Assembly (NCBI RefSeq): GCF_037201915.1
Contig: NZ_CP147505.1
Coordinates: 2,666,001 to 2,730,000 of the forward strand
Direction of reading: 5' to 3'
DNA length: 64,000 nt
From: Haloplanus sp. CK5-1
Lineage (GTDB): Archaea > Halobacteriota > Halobacteria > Halobacteriales > Haloferacaceae
Position 1 is the stretch's first letter, and each line of letters opens with the position of its first letter. This document shows, piece by piece, positions 1 through 8,349 of the stretch. Made by a program: the position numbers and the translations under genes. Under the pieces are notes generated by a model. The model made no database searches and had not been told where the DNA came from. It saw nothing but the letters and a program-made list of their open reading frames with translations.

Positions 1-2326
1 AGTTGTAGGAGACGGTGTCGCCCCGACCGAGCACGTAGGTCAGGTAGACGGCGCTGAGGGCGTCCATTTCGTCGCTGAGGGTCTGGATACGCTCTTCCAT
101 CAGCTGCTCGTCGACGATGTCGCGGATCGTCCCCACTGCGTCGTCGACCGACATCTCGCTCTCCTCGTGGGTGACGTTCGGGAAGTGACGGGAGTACACT
201 TCGAGGCACTTGCCCATCGTCACGGCGAAGATGTCCCCTTGCGTGAGCCGCGAGCCGCTCTCTTCGAGGCGATTGATTTCCTCCTCGGCGCGGAAGTAGA
301 TCTCGTCTTCCAGCGAGCGCCAACTGACCGTTTCGGGGTCTTCCGCTCGCTTCCGACACACCACAATCATGTCGTACTCGATGTTGGCCTTCTCATGAAT
401 ATGGGTCGAGCCACGCATCTCCCCGCGGATGGGGTACAGGGAGGTGACGTAGAATCCTGCGTTGAGCACCGACTTGAGTACCGAACTCCAACCTTCCGTG
501 TCCTTATGATGGAACGTGAAGGCCATGATTCCATCATCCTTCAGCTTGTCGTGGGACTCCGAGAAGACGTTCGTCAGGGTCTCGATGAAATGGCCCTCGT
601 CTCGGAACGTCTCCACGTTGTCCTCTCCCTTACGATCGACGACCGCCTCGCTCGCCTTCGGTGTGAGTTCAGCGGTGAAGTGGTCGTACTCCTCTTCGAG
701 CACCTGCTTGAGCCAGACGTAGTAGAAGTCCGCCACTTCCGCGTACATGACGTTGTCAAAGTACGGTGGGTCAGTGACAACGGCGTCCACGCTCTCGTCC
801 TCGACCGGGAGGTACTCTGAGGTCCCACAGCGGAGGTGGATATTGTAGGTCGCGTCTTCTAGACCTTCGACGGGGTCGCCGATGCGGTCGGGGTCGTCAG
901 TCACGAAGCCTTCTATCTTCCCGACGCCGTCGCGCTGTTTTGTCTCACCGTTTTCGACGTACTTCTCGTAGGGGTTCTGGCAGAATTCCTTGCCTGCTCT
1001 CATCTTGTCGAATTCACCGGAGAATGTTCCTCGCCCATACTCTGTCCCCCAGACGTTATTCTCAACGGGGGTGTGGCGAGCGGTAATCGTGTGCCGCTTA
1101 TAGATCCCAGTGAGCTTATTATATGGCTTATCGTACTCGCAGAACATATTATTGTACGCCAGAGAGCTTGAAAACGCCAATAAGAGGAGTTCCTTGATGT
1201 TTTGATCTTCTATATTGTCGATCTCGCTGAGAATTTTTGAGAGACCGAGTAGCTGTCGAGTGTTAAACATCTGATCGTACCGCTCGTAGCCGTGCTTCCG
1301 AGCGAAGTCAGACGTACCGACGTACCGCTCTGTTTCAGGGATTGGTAGCTCTGATCGCTTTTCTTCAAATTCCGACTCTGCTTCCGCAAACAGTTCTCGG
1401 TCGAACTCCGTCGCAGGTTTGTATCCCTTCTCGTCCGTCTCAGGACAGTAGTATTCGACGGCGTAGAGCGACTCCTCGGGCTTACCGAATCGCTCGACGC
1501 TCTCGATGATCGACATCTCGGGATGCTCGTCACAGTGCGGGCAGGTGTAGTTCTTCCGCGTGACGTGCCCCGCGTCTTTCGGGACGTACTCACAGGAACA
1601 CTCGGGGCAAGTCGTCTCACTACGATAATCGTCCGTCTCGAAGATGTGCCAGCAGTCGGGACAGATAACGTTGTAGTGGTCGTCCTTCGATGACCGAGCA
1701 TTCGAGAGCCGATAGTCCTTGAACAGGGGCACGTTCTCCCCACAGTTCCGACACGGCAACTCCTTCACCCAGAAGTAGTACATCGCGTCGGCGTGCTCGT
1801 CACAGTGCGGACACTCCGTTCGATAGTAGTCCTGAATCTCCTCGCCGACGCTCGCTTCGAGTTCCTCGAACGCGGCGTCGAGTTCGTCTAGTTCGACCGG
1901 CTCGACTTCCTTCTTGACGACGAACCACGCGACGGGGTTCAGTTCGCTCCCGATGGCGTTACACCCCAAGCGGAGCGACTCGACGATGCTCGTCCCGCCG
2001 CCCATGAACGGATCGAGCACGGTTTTCCCGTCGAAGTCGACATCTTCGAGGTAGTATTCCCAGAGCGCGTCAGGGTTGTCCCAGTCGATCTCCGGAAGCC
2101 CGTTCTCCTCTTGGAACGTCGACTGTCGCTCGCCACGGACGGACATCTCCCCGTCGGCGAGAGAGTAGAGTAGCATCGTCCGGAAGACCGAGCCGAGCCG
2201 TCGCGCCCACCACTTGTGCATGGTGTAGACGGGACGGTAGTACCGCTTGGCGTGGGCTTCTTTCTCCGCGATCTCGTTTACCTGATCGATGGGGAACGAG
2301 ATCTCGATCGGGCGTCGATCCGTCAT
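1..2326 (-). CDS. DUF1156-type zinc-ribbon DNA methyltransferase (C-terminus beyond window)
   Basis: Predicted amino-methyltransferase that marks host DNA in a defence or modification module. The 775 residues present hold motif I DPFMGGGT (about residues 105-112), then several CxxC pairs forming zinc ribbons (about residues 172-265, for example CPHC, CRNC, CPDC, CPEC), then catalytic motif IV DPPY at 519-522. Motif order I-IV with inserted zinc ribbons is the layout of the COG1743/DUF1156 adenine-specific methylase family (family assignment from memory). The start is the ATG at 2326, which overlaps the PglZ-like stop by 4 nt (ATGA), so it is the third gene of the operon and translationally coupled. 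No target-recognition domain can be named. The stop codon and any later genes lie outside the window. Confidence 0.88.
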   Translation of the reverse strand, partial: MTDRRPIEISFPIDQVNEIAEKEAHAKRYYRPVYTMHKWWARRLGSVFRTMLLYSLADGEMSVRGERQSTFQEENGLPEIDWDNPDALWEYYLEDVDFDGKTVLDPFMGGGTSIVESLRLGCNAIGSELNPVAWFVVKKEVEPVELDELDAAFEELEASVGEEIQDYYRTECPHCDEHADAMYYFWVKELPCRNCGENVPLFKDYRLSNARSSKDDHYNVICPDCWHIFETDDYRSETTCPECSCEYVPKDAGHVTRKNYTCPHCDEHPEMSIIESVERFGKPEESLYAVEYYCPETDEKGYKPATEFDRELFAEAESEFEEKRSELPIPETERYVGTSDFARKHGYERYDQMFNTRQLLGLSKILSEIDNIEDQNIKELLLLAFSSSLAYNNMFCEYDKPYNKLTGIYKRHTITARHTPVENNVWGTEYGRGTFSGEFDKMRAGKEFCQNPYEKYVENGETKQRDGVGKIEGFVTDDPDRIGDPVEGLEDATYNIHLRCGTSEYLPVEDESVDAVVTDPPYFDNVMYAEVADFYYVWLKQVLEEEYDHFTAELTPKASEAVVDRKGEDNVETFRDEGHFIETLTNVFSESHDKLKDDGIMAFTFHHKDTEGWSSVLKSVLNAGFYVTSLYPIRGEMRGSTHIHEKANIEYDMIVVCRKRAEDPETVSWRSLEDEIYFRAEEEINRLEESGSRLTQGDIFAVTMGKCLEVYSRHFPNVTHEESEMSVDDAVGTIRDIVDEQLMEERIQTLSDEMDALSAVYLTYVLGRGDTVSYN

Positions 2327-3222
2327 CGCTGAACCTCCAGACGAGGGGTAAGGCATTCCATGAGACTCAGACCACCGTGTTGATAGACGCTGTATTTCCC
2401 GCGAACCGGCCAAGTGTACCGACCGACCGGCATATAGTAACCGTCCGCCTCGACCGCCAGCCGATCCTCGACGAGGTCGTCCGCGTCAGCCTCGTCGACG
2501 CTGATGAATCGCTGACCGCCGAACGTGTCTCGAAGTCTGTTCTTCTCGTGCTCGCTAATGGCGAAGGAGTATCCCGACTCCTCCCGCACGTAGCCGTGAT
2601 CCGCCCCGACGACGATCCGATCCGCGTCGAGTTGGTCGAGGATCGACCGGAACACGTAGAGGGAGTCGTCGTAGGCGTCCTCGACCGACGATAGCTCGGT
2701 CTTCCCCTCCTGAATGTTCTCCAGCAGGGCGTCGGGGTATCGGCTCCAGACGAACCGTTCGTCGCCCGACAGCGAGGGATCGAGGTCTCGAACCGTCGCG
2801 GAGGGGTACTCCCGTTCGAGATCCGAACACCCGACACGGTTCTTGTACGGTGTCGTCTCCGAGGGAACCGTCGCATACGAGTAACTCACGTCCACGTCGT
2901 ACCCATCCGCTTCCAGCGCCGAGGCAAACAGTGCAGCCTCGCGGACGCTCATCGCGTCCATGACGAGGAACGCACCGTCGTCGGGAACTTCGATCGACGC
3001 CTCGTTGACACAGCGCCACGGGAGTACCTCGCTGTAAAACTCCCAGTAGATGTCGACGAGCGTCCGCTCCAATTCAACCGATGCCCACTCTCGGTCGTGG
3101 TCGTAGTGCTCGCTTGGACCTTCAGACGGCGGCCACCAGATGTCCCACAGGACCTCCCAAACGACATCTACGGGATCGTCCGCCTCGACTAGCGACTCCA
3201 GTCGCTCACTCGTCAGCGTCAC
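2323..3222 (-). CDS. Compact PglZ-like alkaline-phosphatase-superfamily protein
   Basis: A 299-residue protein that I assign to the PglZ fold from motifs. Asp89 sits in a strand-turn context (LVMDAMSVREA), Asp208-His209-Gly210 follow a hydrophobic strand (IVVGADHG), and the C-terminus has an HGG-x-S-x-x-E arrangement (His282, Glu289) followed by Pro. These match the metal-binding D, DHG and HGG..E..P signatures of PglZ and alkaline phosphatases. BREX and Pgl PglZ proteins are usually about 800 residues, so this is a minimal version with about 80 N-terminal residues of unknown function. It starts 17 nt inside the end of the ATPase gene and its stop overlaps the methylase start, so the three act as one operon. 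Its substrate is unknown. The fold is inferred, not shown. Confidence 0.72.
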   Translation of the reverse strand: MTLTSERLESLVEADDPVDVVWEVLWDIWWPPSEGPSEHYDHDREWASVELERTLVDIYWEFYSEVLPWRCVNEASIEVPDDGAFLVMDAMSVREAALFASALEADGYDVDVSYSYATVPSETTPYKNRVGCSDLEREYPSATVRDLDPSLSGDERFVWSRYPDALLENIQEGKTELSSVEDAYDDSLYVFRSILDQLDADRIVVGADHGYVREESGYSFAISEHEKNRLRDTFGGQRFISVDEADADDLVEDRLAVEADGYYMPVGRYTWPVRGKYSVYQHGGLSLMECLTPRLEVQR

Positions 3223-5704
3223 GCTCGATCACCACCGTTGCCTCGATCTTCTCGCCGTCCGGAAGTCCGTCGATGAGGTCGATGAGTTCCGACTTCGAGA
3301 GGGCGTCGACATCGTAGGACAGTCGGACGTGCGTGGCAGTGTCGGTCGTCTCGTTGATTCTCGATTCGGCGGTGCTCTTGAGCACCCGTGCCGAGTTCCC
3401 TTCGAGAGAGACTTCGACGGTTTCGGTCGACCGCTCCGTCCCGGTGGATTCGGTCTCGTCGTCTCCGTTCGAATCATCCTCGATTTTGTCGTCCGTTTCA
3501 TCATCTCCTCCCCAGTCGGTAATGCCTCCTCCCGAGTCGTCACCCCCTGTTTCGTCTTCGTCATCATCGGACTCTTCGCTGAATACCGACTCCGGGAGCT
3601 TGTCGGGATGTCGAATCGTCATCTCGTCCTCGATTTCCGTGGGATACTGACCGAGATCGCCGACGTAGAAGTTGGCTCGATTGCCTTCGAGTACGATATC
3701 GCCCTTCCGCTGGAGTTCGCTCACGGCGGAGTAGAACACACCTTCGTCGAGAAGGACAGGGAGGCGACGGAACTGGAGGAAGTCGTTGAGAAGTGATCCG
3801 ACGCGAATACCACCCTCGTTCTCCCTGACGCGGGCAACGATTTCCTCCCCGACGTAGGTCGTGTCCTTCCCAATCCGTTCCTTGACCGCTTCGATGTCGG
3901 GATCGACCGTGATTCGACGGAGCCGGAGATCACCGTCCGGGGTACTACTCCACTTGACCCACTTCCCGTAGCGATCCTCCAATTCTTTCCGGAGCTGTCG
4001 GTACTCGTCGCGGATCAGCGGCTCAAGCTCACCCTGCTCGTCTTCGACCTTGCCGCGAAGATTCTCCGCTCCAAACACCCGCGCCGCCTTACTGACGATG
4101 TCGTCGTCTTCGAGGACGCTTTGTTTCGGCGTGATGAACTGGACGGTGTTCTGATACCGTCGCTCCTCGAAGAACGCACTCAGTTCCGACGTGAGTGTCC
4201 CGTTGGAGATGTTCTCCAGCGTCACCACGAACGTCTGCTTGCTCTCGTCCGGTACGTCGTCGTAGCCGTAGACGTAGACACTGCCGTCGAACACCTCGTC
4301 TCGGACAACGTCCACGAGCTTCTCGACGGCCCGATCACGGTTCTCTTCGAGGATGCGCTCCTGCTCGCGGGTGATCAGCGCGGTCAGCTTCGGGTCTTCG
4401 GTGATGAAGTAGCTCCCGTCCTGTTTGTCGAGGTAGTGAGCCGTGCCGTAGAGTCCCTCTAGCGTCATGTGGAGGCGGTCGACGGTCGTCTCGTCGGGCT
4501 TGAACGTTCCCAGAAGGCACTGGGTCGTCGAAGCCATCTGGGATCGATCGTCGAGCGTGTAGAGGAGGATCACCTGAAGCAGGTCGACTCCGTGCTCGGT
4601 TTCTCCAAGCTCCTCTTTGTCCGAGGTGAATCGGTCGAACAGCGTTCGGTTGATCCCCCGGAACGCCCGCGGGTTGACATCCGAGGTGACGACGAGATCC
4701 GTCTCGTCGTGTACCTGACGGACGGTGTCGGCGAGGACGTTCATCACGCCCCGGACGTTCTGGCGTTCGCGGGCTGCCTCGTAGATACTGTCGAGCAGGT
4801 CGAGCAACTCCGGATGGAAGGGATAGGTCTCGACCATCCGATTCTCGTAGCGTTTCGGCTCGTCGATCTCGATCGGGAACTCGTAGCTGTCGACGTACTG
4901 CTCCACGACCGATCGAACCGTGCTCTCGTCGATGTCGTCCGGCGTCCCCTCGAACAGCCGGTGGATGATGATCCGTTCGCGGTCGCCCGTGGCGTTCAGA
5001 TCTTCGGCGTGCGGATTCGTTCGGTCGAGGATCTCCTTCAGCCGGTCGCTCCTGTCGAGGAGCGTGATGAAAGCGAAGAGATCCCCGTTCGGATCGTTGG
5101 CGACTTCGAGAAGGTTCTGGAGGAAGAAGCGATTGCGTTCGAGCAGATCTCTGTCGGCCTCCTCGGAGAACGATTCCCACCACGACTCGATTTCGTCGAA
5201 GAACACACCGAAGGTGCCGTTCTCGGCCAACTTCTCGACGTGATCGGTCGTGGGATACCGATCGATCTCCTCCAATACGTCCTCTCGCCCCGCACTACGA
5301 TAGATCGGCTCCCAGATCAGATCCGCATCGGTCTCGCTCGTCGAGACGATGGCGGCATCGGAGTCCGTCGGGAGGTCGATCGGGATGTCCCACTCGTCGG
5401 CCCACGATTGGGCGACAGTTGGGTGATTGAACATATGGTAGAGCACGAGTAGCCCGTGGGACTTACCGGAGCCATACGGTCCGGTAAGCATGATTCCGCC
5501 CTGACTGTCTCGCCCGTTGAGCTTGTCGGCGACTCGATCGAAGATGTTCCGGAGGGCGTTCGAGGGGTACGTAGCAGTGAGCAAGCGATTCGGATCGTTC
5601 TCAAGTCGCTCGTCATCGCCAGTGACCTTGTGGGCTTGGAGGACCCCTTGGAATCGTCCTTCGAGGACTTCGTCGCGGGGAGTGAGAAGTTCGGAGATTT
5701 GCAT
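3206..5704 (-). CDS. DUF499-type AAA+ ATPase of a BREX-like module
   Basis: An 832-residue P-loop ATPase and first gene of the operon. Walker A is GPYGSGKS (residues 75-82) and Walker B is FFDEIE (about 168-173). The long helical middle resembles the DUF499/COG1483 family, whose role in Pgl and BREX-type loci parallels PglY/BrxC (family knowledge). A winged-helix-like stretch lies around residues 640-690. A very acidic low-complexity linker (about 735-780) leads to a small C-terminal domain. I chose ATG 5704 (MQISELLTPRDE) over upstream in-frame starts because promoter-like AT-rich sequence lies just above it. It probably powers DNA translocation or complex remodelling together with the PglZ-like and methylase partners. 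Confidence 0.85.
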   Translation of the reverse strand: MQISELLTPRDEVLEGRFQGVLQAHKVTGDDERLENDPNRLLTATYPSNALRNIFDRVADKLNGRDSQGGIMLTGPYGSGKSHGLLVLYHMFNHPTVAQSWADEWDIPIDLPTDSDAAIVSTSETDADLIWEPIYRSAGREDVLEEIDRYPTTDHVEKLAENGTFGVFFDEIESWWESFSEEADRDLLERNRFFLQNLLEVANDPNGDLFAFITLLDRSDRLKEILDRTNPHAEDLNATGDRERIIIHRLFEGTPDDIDESTVRSVVEQYVDSYEFPIEIDEPKRYENRMVETYPFHPELLDLLDSIYEAARERQNVRGVMNVLADTVRQVHDETDLVVTSDVNPRAFRGINRTLFDRFTSDKEELGETEHGVDLLQVILLYTLDDRSQMASTTQCLLGTFKPDETTVDRLHMTLEGLYGTAHYLDKQDGSYFITEDPKLTALITREQERILEENRDRAVEKLVDVVRDEVFDGSVYVYGYDDVPDESKQTFVVTLENISNGTLTSELSAFFEERRYQNTVQFITPKQSVLEDDDIVSKAARVFGAENLRGKVEDEQGELEPLIRDEYRQLRKELEDRYGKWVKWSSTPDGDLRLRRITVDPDIEAVKERIGKDTTYVGEEIVARVRENEGGIRVGSLLNDFLQFRRLPVLLDEGVFYSAVSELQRKGDIVLEGNRANFYVGDLGQYPTEIEDEMTIRHPDKLPESVFSEESDDDEDETGGDDSGGGITDWGGDDETDDKIEDDSNGDDETESTGTERSTETVEVSLEGNSARVLKSTAESRINETTDTATHVRLSYDVDALSKSELIDLIDGLPDGEKIEATVVIERDADE

Positions 5705-5723
5705 GGGAGTGTATGCTTGGTCT

Positions 5724-5750
5724 GTCGATAAGAGCGAGGGTGAATAATAG
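5724..5750 (-). promoter_or_regulatory. Probable promoter of the BREX-like operon
   Basis: Two AT-rich TATA-like stretches lie 20-46 nt above the chosen ATG at 5704 (minus-strand CTTATCGA and CTATTATTC). Either could place the transcript start at or just before the ATG, as is usual for leaderless haloarchaeal mRNAs. I cannot decide between them. Confidence 0.35.
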
Positions 5751-5805
5751 GTGGGGTTGGCTTCGAAGGGGAAGATTGACCCTCTGAGGTTAGATTGACA
5801 CATTA

Positions 5806-5823
5806 CGTCTGAGCCTTCAGACG
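5806..5823. repeat. Palindrome CGTCTGA-GCCT-TCAGACG
   Basis: A perfect 7-bp inverted repeat with a 4-bp spacer, lying between the divergent operon start (5704) and the small gene at 5915. Related palindromes and half-sites occur at 8157, 8207-8225, 8311, 11188-11206, 11243 and 11270-11289, always in the island. It may be an operator or a recombination site; the sequence alone does not say. Confidence 0.6.
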
Positions 5824-5882
5824 CGTATTCGACCGCCCGTACCGGGTTTCAGTTTGTCATGGGTGTCGAAGTGAACCACGAG

Positions 5883-5891
5883 TGATATAAA
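5883..5891 (+). promoter_or_regulatory. TATA box for the 48-residue gene
   Basis: The sequence TGATATAAATTG is centred about 28 nt before the ATG at 5915. This is the spacing expected of an archaeal TATA element driving a leaderless mRNA. Confidence 0.5.
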
Positions 5892-5914
5892 TTGAGTCAT
5901 ACCCAAAGGGACGT

Positions 5915-6061
5915 ATGGGTAACCCAGACGGATACACGACGATACGTGCCCATCGAGACGCTCGCAACGAGGCTCGTAAGACGAAGAAACGACTCAATCT
6001 GTCGTGGAACCAGTTTCTCCGACAGGCAGCGGACGAGCTAGACTCCGATAGTAACGATTAG
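5915..6061 (+). CDS. Small basic protein of 48 residues, unknown function
   Basis: The ORF runs from ATG 5915 to TAG 6059-6061. The protein is rich in Arg and Lys in its middle (RNEARKTKKRLNLSWNQFLRQ) and ends acidic. The segment NLSWNQFLRQAADEL looks like the second helix of a ribbon-helix-helix or antitoxin-type DNA-binding protein, but it is too short to assign. A good TATA box 28 nt upstream supports expression. It lies between the defence operon (divergent) and the helicase-like gene (74 nt downstream, same strand), so it could be a regulator of either. That role is inference only. Confidence 0.6.
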   Translation: MGNPDGYTTIRAHRDARNEARKTKKRLNLSWNQFLRQAADELDSDSND

Positions 6062-6135
6062 TTAGACAACAAATGCCGGGGATCACCAGTCCCCGACGAG
6101 ACGCAGCCGCCTGAACCCAAGACTGGCAAACTGCG

Positions 6136-8115
6136 ATGGCAACTACGAACCCAACACCCAAAGCTTCGGCGAATAGCTCGATCGACACGCTGGAAGATGT
6201 CCGTAATCGAGTCGTTTCTACAATCGAGGATGCACTCGATAAGCAGAGTCCGAGTTTAATTGATGCACTACCTGCAACTGGGAAGAGTCGCGGCCTTGTT
6301 GAGGCTATCAACCGAACAGGCGAACAGGTAGTTATCTTCACCCAGCGGGGTCGGAAAGAGCAGTATGATCAGTATAAAAAGTGGTGTCGTGACTTCGGGC
6401 TTACCTGTAAAACGTTGCCAGCAGTTGATGAGCTATGCCCGACGTTCGGTGAAAACCACGGCGACACTCAACAGCCAATACACGCCCTCCGGAACGCCGG
6501 TGCATCTCCCAGTCATATCCACGATCGGTTAGACCTTCCCTGTCAGGAATCGGGACCGTGTCCATACGAGAAAGCAATCGACTTCGACCCTGACAACTAC
6601 GATGTCCTTGTTGGTCATCCAAAGCACGCCTATGTTGAGGAATACGTCGAAAATCGGGTCCCAGTCTTCGACGAGTTCCCCGGAGACGCTTATATCACCG
6701 ATATTGAGGACACAGCTGATGTCGTGAGTACCTTCCTCCGAGATCGGGGACTGCTATTCGATGACTACGCGGACCTTCTACAGAATCGAGACAAGGAGTA
6801 TCTGCGGCGGATAGCACTCGACCAACTCACGCAGGTCTCACTGATTGACGAGCAATCTCTCTTCCGGAAGAATATCGAAAAGAGGCACAAACTTGCCGGT
6901 CTCTGTGTTCTAACGCTGCTCAAAGGCGAGGATCTCGGCAACGGATGGGAGTCAGCCATTCTTGGCGGAAACCGAGTTGGCGTGTTCAACCGTAATGAAG
7001 GCACTGTCCACATTCTCAATCCGCCGGGTCTTCCAGAACACGTCCTAGGTCTTGATGGCACACCCACGAAGCCGATGTGGGATTTGGCACTGGGGTTTTA
7101 CGACCGAAATCGACGACTGGACCATCAGCAAGTGCTTGACGAAACTGAGCGCCAACAGTACGTGACGGCCATCCAAAATCTACGGATAATCCCGACTACG
7201 ACCAACGTCCGCCCGTACTCTGGCGGGACTACAAAATCCGACCGAGATGCATCGTTACTCAACGAGGTTGAAAGACAGCACACCGGGACGAAGGGACTCA
7301 TCTCGTCTAGGCGCGGTCTTGATGATCTCAAGGAACAGGTAGGCGAGCTTGATGGATTGGAGACGGCATACTTTGGGAATCTAATCGGGTCGAATGAGCT
7401 TAATGACGTTGATGTTGGAGTCATCTTTGGATCTCCTCACTACGGGAACGATGTAATCAAAAAATGGACCGCTCTCGCCGGTGTTGCTGGGAAGTCAAAC
7501 GGTAAAAGTGGGCTCGACAAATCATACGGGGAGTTCGGTGACAAAATCCTTCAGCATATGCGTGAACATCGTGTACTGCAAGCTCTCTTCCGGTTTGCGA
7601 GACAGGGTGATGGAGCGACAGTGTACGTCGACACTATCGCCTTACCTGACTGGATTCCAGTTGTTTCGAACCCTGAAGAGACTACTATCGACACATGGTC
7701 GTCAGCCGAGCAAGATATCATCGGATCACTCAAACAACTTGAGGAAGCGAGGACAAAGAAGATTGCAGACGAAGCAGACCGTCATCCCCGGACGGTCAGA
7801 GCGGTTCTCGGAGACCTTCCAACCGATTTGATTTCGGAACGTCGTGCCGAAGATGGACGAGGTGGAGCGAAAGTCTGGATTGACAGCGGAATTGACTCCC
7901 GCAACCCATATGGACAGGTCAACCTCCCGGCTCCAAGGTCACCGACTCGTTTTTCGGAACAATCCCGTTGTAGGGAGTCTAAGGGAATTGTTCCGAAAAA
8001 ATCGTCTCGTCAGTTAAGAGTCCAGCGAGAAAGGAAGCAGCAGGCCGAGTTCCAGCGACGACGAGGTCGACAAATTCAGCAAATGCAGATGGAACGGTTG
8101 TACGGATCTGGTTGA
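6136..8115 (+). CDS. Helicase-like P-loop protein of a mobile element, unknown function
   Basis: A 659-residue protein. A P-loop-like LPATGKS is at residues 45-51, and a Walker-B-like VFDEFP at 177-182 resembles the DEAD/DEAH motif. Between them are Cys84, Cys91, Cys101, Cys136 and Cys142, which could hold zinc or an iron-sulfur cluster as in XPD/DinG helicases (inference). Near the C-terminus a helix-turn-helix-like stretch (KIADEADRHPRTVRAVL) is followed by a basic, Gln/Arg-rich tail. Base composition is clearly less GC-rich than the chromosome, which fits transfer. Plasmid or provirus replication helicase/primase is a plausible role, but I do not recognise the family. A long inverted repeat lies inside the 3' end of the gene. 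Confidence 0.75.
   Translation: MATTNPTPKASANSSIDTLEDVRNRVVSTIEDALDKQSPSLIDALPATGKSRGLVEAINRTGEQVVIFTQRGRKEQYDQYKKWCRDFGLTCKTLPAVDELCPTFGENHGDTQQPIHALRNAGASPSHIHDRLDLPCQESGPCPYEKAIDFDPDNYDVLVGHPKHAYVEEYVENRVPVFDEFPGDAYITDIEDTADVVSTFLRDRGLLFDDYADLLQNRDKEYLRRIALDQLTQVSLIDEQSLFRKNIEKRHKLAGLCVLTLLKGEDLGNGWESAILGGNRVGVFNRNEGTVHILNPPGLPEHVLGLDGTPTKPMWDLALGFYDRNRRLDHQQVLDETERQQYVTAIQNLRIIPTTTNVRPYSGGTTKSDRDASLLNEVERQHTGTKGLISSRRGLDDLKEQVGELDGLETAYFGNLIGSNELNDVDVGVIFGSPHYGNDVIKKWTALAGVAGKSNGKSGLDKSYGEFGDKILQHMREHRVLQALFRFARQGDGATVYVDTIALPDWIPVVSNPEETTIDTWSSAEQDIIGSLKQLEEARTKKIADEADRHPRTVRAVLGDLPTDLISERRAEDGRGGAKVWIDSGIDSRNPYGQVNLPAPRSPTRFSEQSRCRESKGIVPKKSSRQLRVQRERKQQAEFQRRRGRQIQQMQMERLYGSG
7950..8000. 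repeat. Long inverted repeat inside the helicase-like gene
   Basis: The left arm 7950-7966 (TTTTTCGGAACAATCCC) pairs with the right arm 7983-8000 (GGGAATTGTTCCGAAAAA) except for a single unpaired base. The loop is 16 nt. It is within codons near the protein C-terminus. This is far longer than expected by chance and could be a replication-origin element, a protein-binding site or a transcription-attenuating hairpin. Confidence 0.8.
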
Positions 8116-8326
8116 AGATTCAGATAAGGGGAACCTTGCGAGTTCGTTCCTAAATTCGTCTGAAGCTGTAAACGAGTCATCTTTTGCTCGGCACTACAGA
8201 GCGCGAACTCGCTGAAGGTTCAGACACAAAAGCCACATCAAGCCCGCTTCATGTCGTGTCACCCCTACACCTTCACAGGTTCCCATACTCAGAGTAGCAG
8301 TCTCTTTCTCCGTCTGAACCCTCATA
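8116..8326. other. Gap between helicase-like gene and IS630 element, with palindrome half-sites
   Basis: No gene is visible here. The stretch contains a degenerate copy (8111-8125), half-sites CGTCTGAA at 8157 and 8311, and the 19-bp copy at 8207-8225 of the island's palindromic repeat family. Confidence 0.5.
8207..8225 (+). repeat. Island repeat, copy ACTCGCTGAAGGTTCAGAC
   Basis: This 19-bp sequence is identical to 11188-11206, about 3 kb away. Its core CTGAAGGTTCAG is a near-palindrome of the same family as 5806-5823. Confidence 0.65.
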
Positions 8327-8349
8327 GTGTTTAGTTCGAATCTTTACCG
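8324..8349 (+). repeat. Left terminal inverted repeat of IS630-type element
   Basis: This 26-bp end begins ATAGTGTTTAG and finishes TTTACCG. It matches the reverse complement of 9422-9447 at both ends (7 + 3 + 7 identical bases and a divergent centre). The TA at 8325-8326 is the left target dinucleotide. Confidence 0.8.

Noticed and set aside
167-820. Long plus-strand ORF opposite the methylase
   Set aside because: It is the antisense of the DUF1156 methylase, whose motifs DPFMGGGT and DPPY prove the minus strand is coding. GC-rich DNA gives many such shadows across the window.
8116-8326. A small-RNA gene in the gap before the IS630 element
   Set aside because: The only structure comes from the island palindromes; no promoter-terminator arrangement can be seen.
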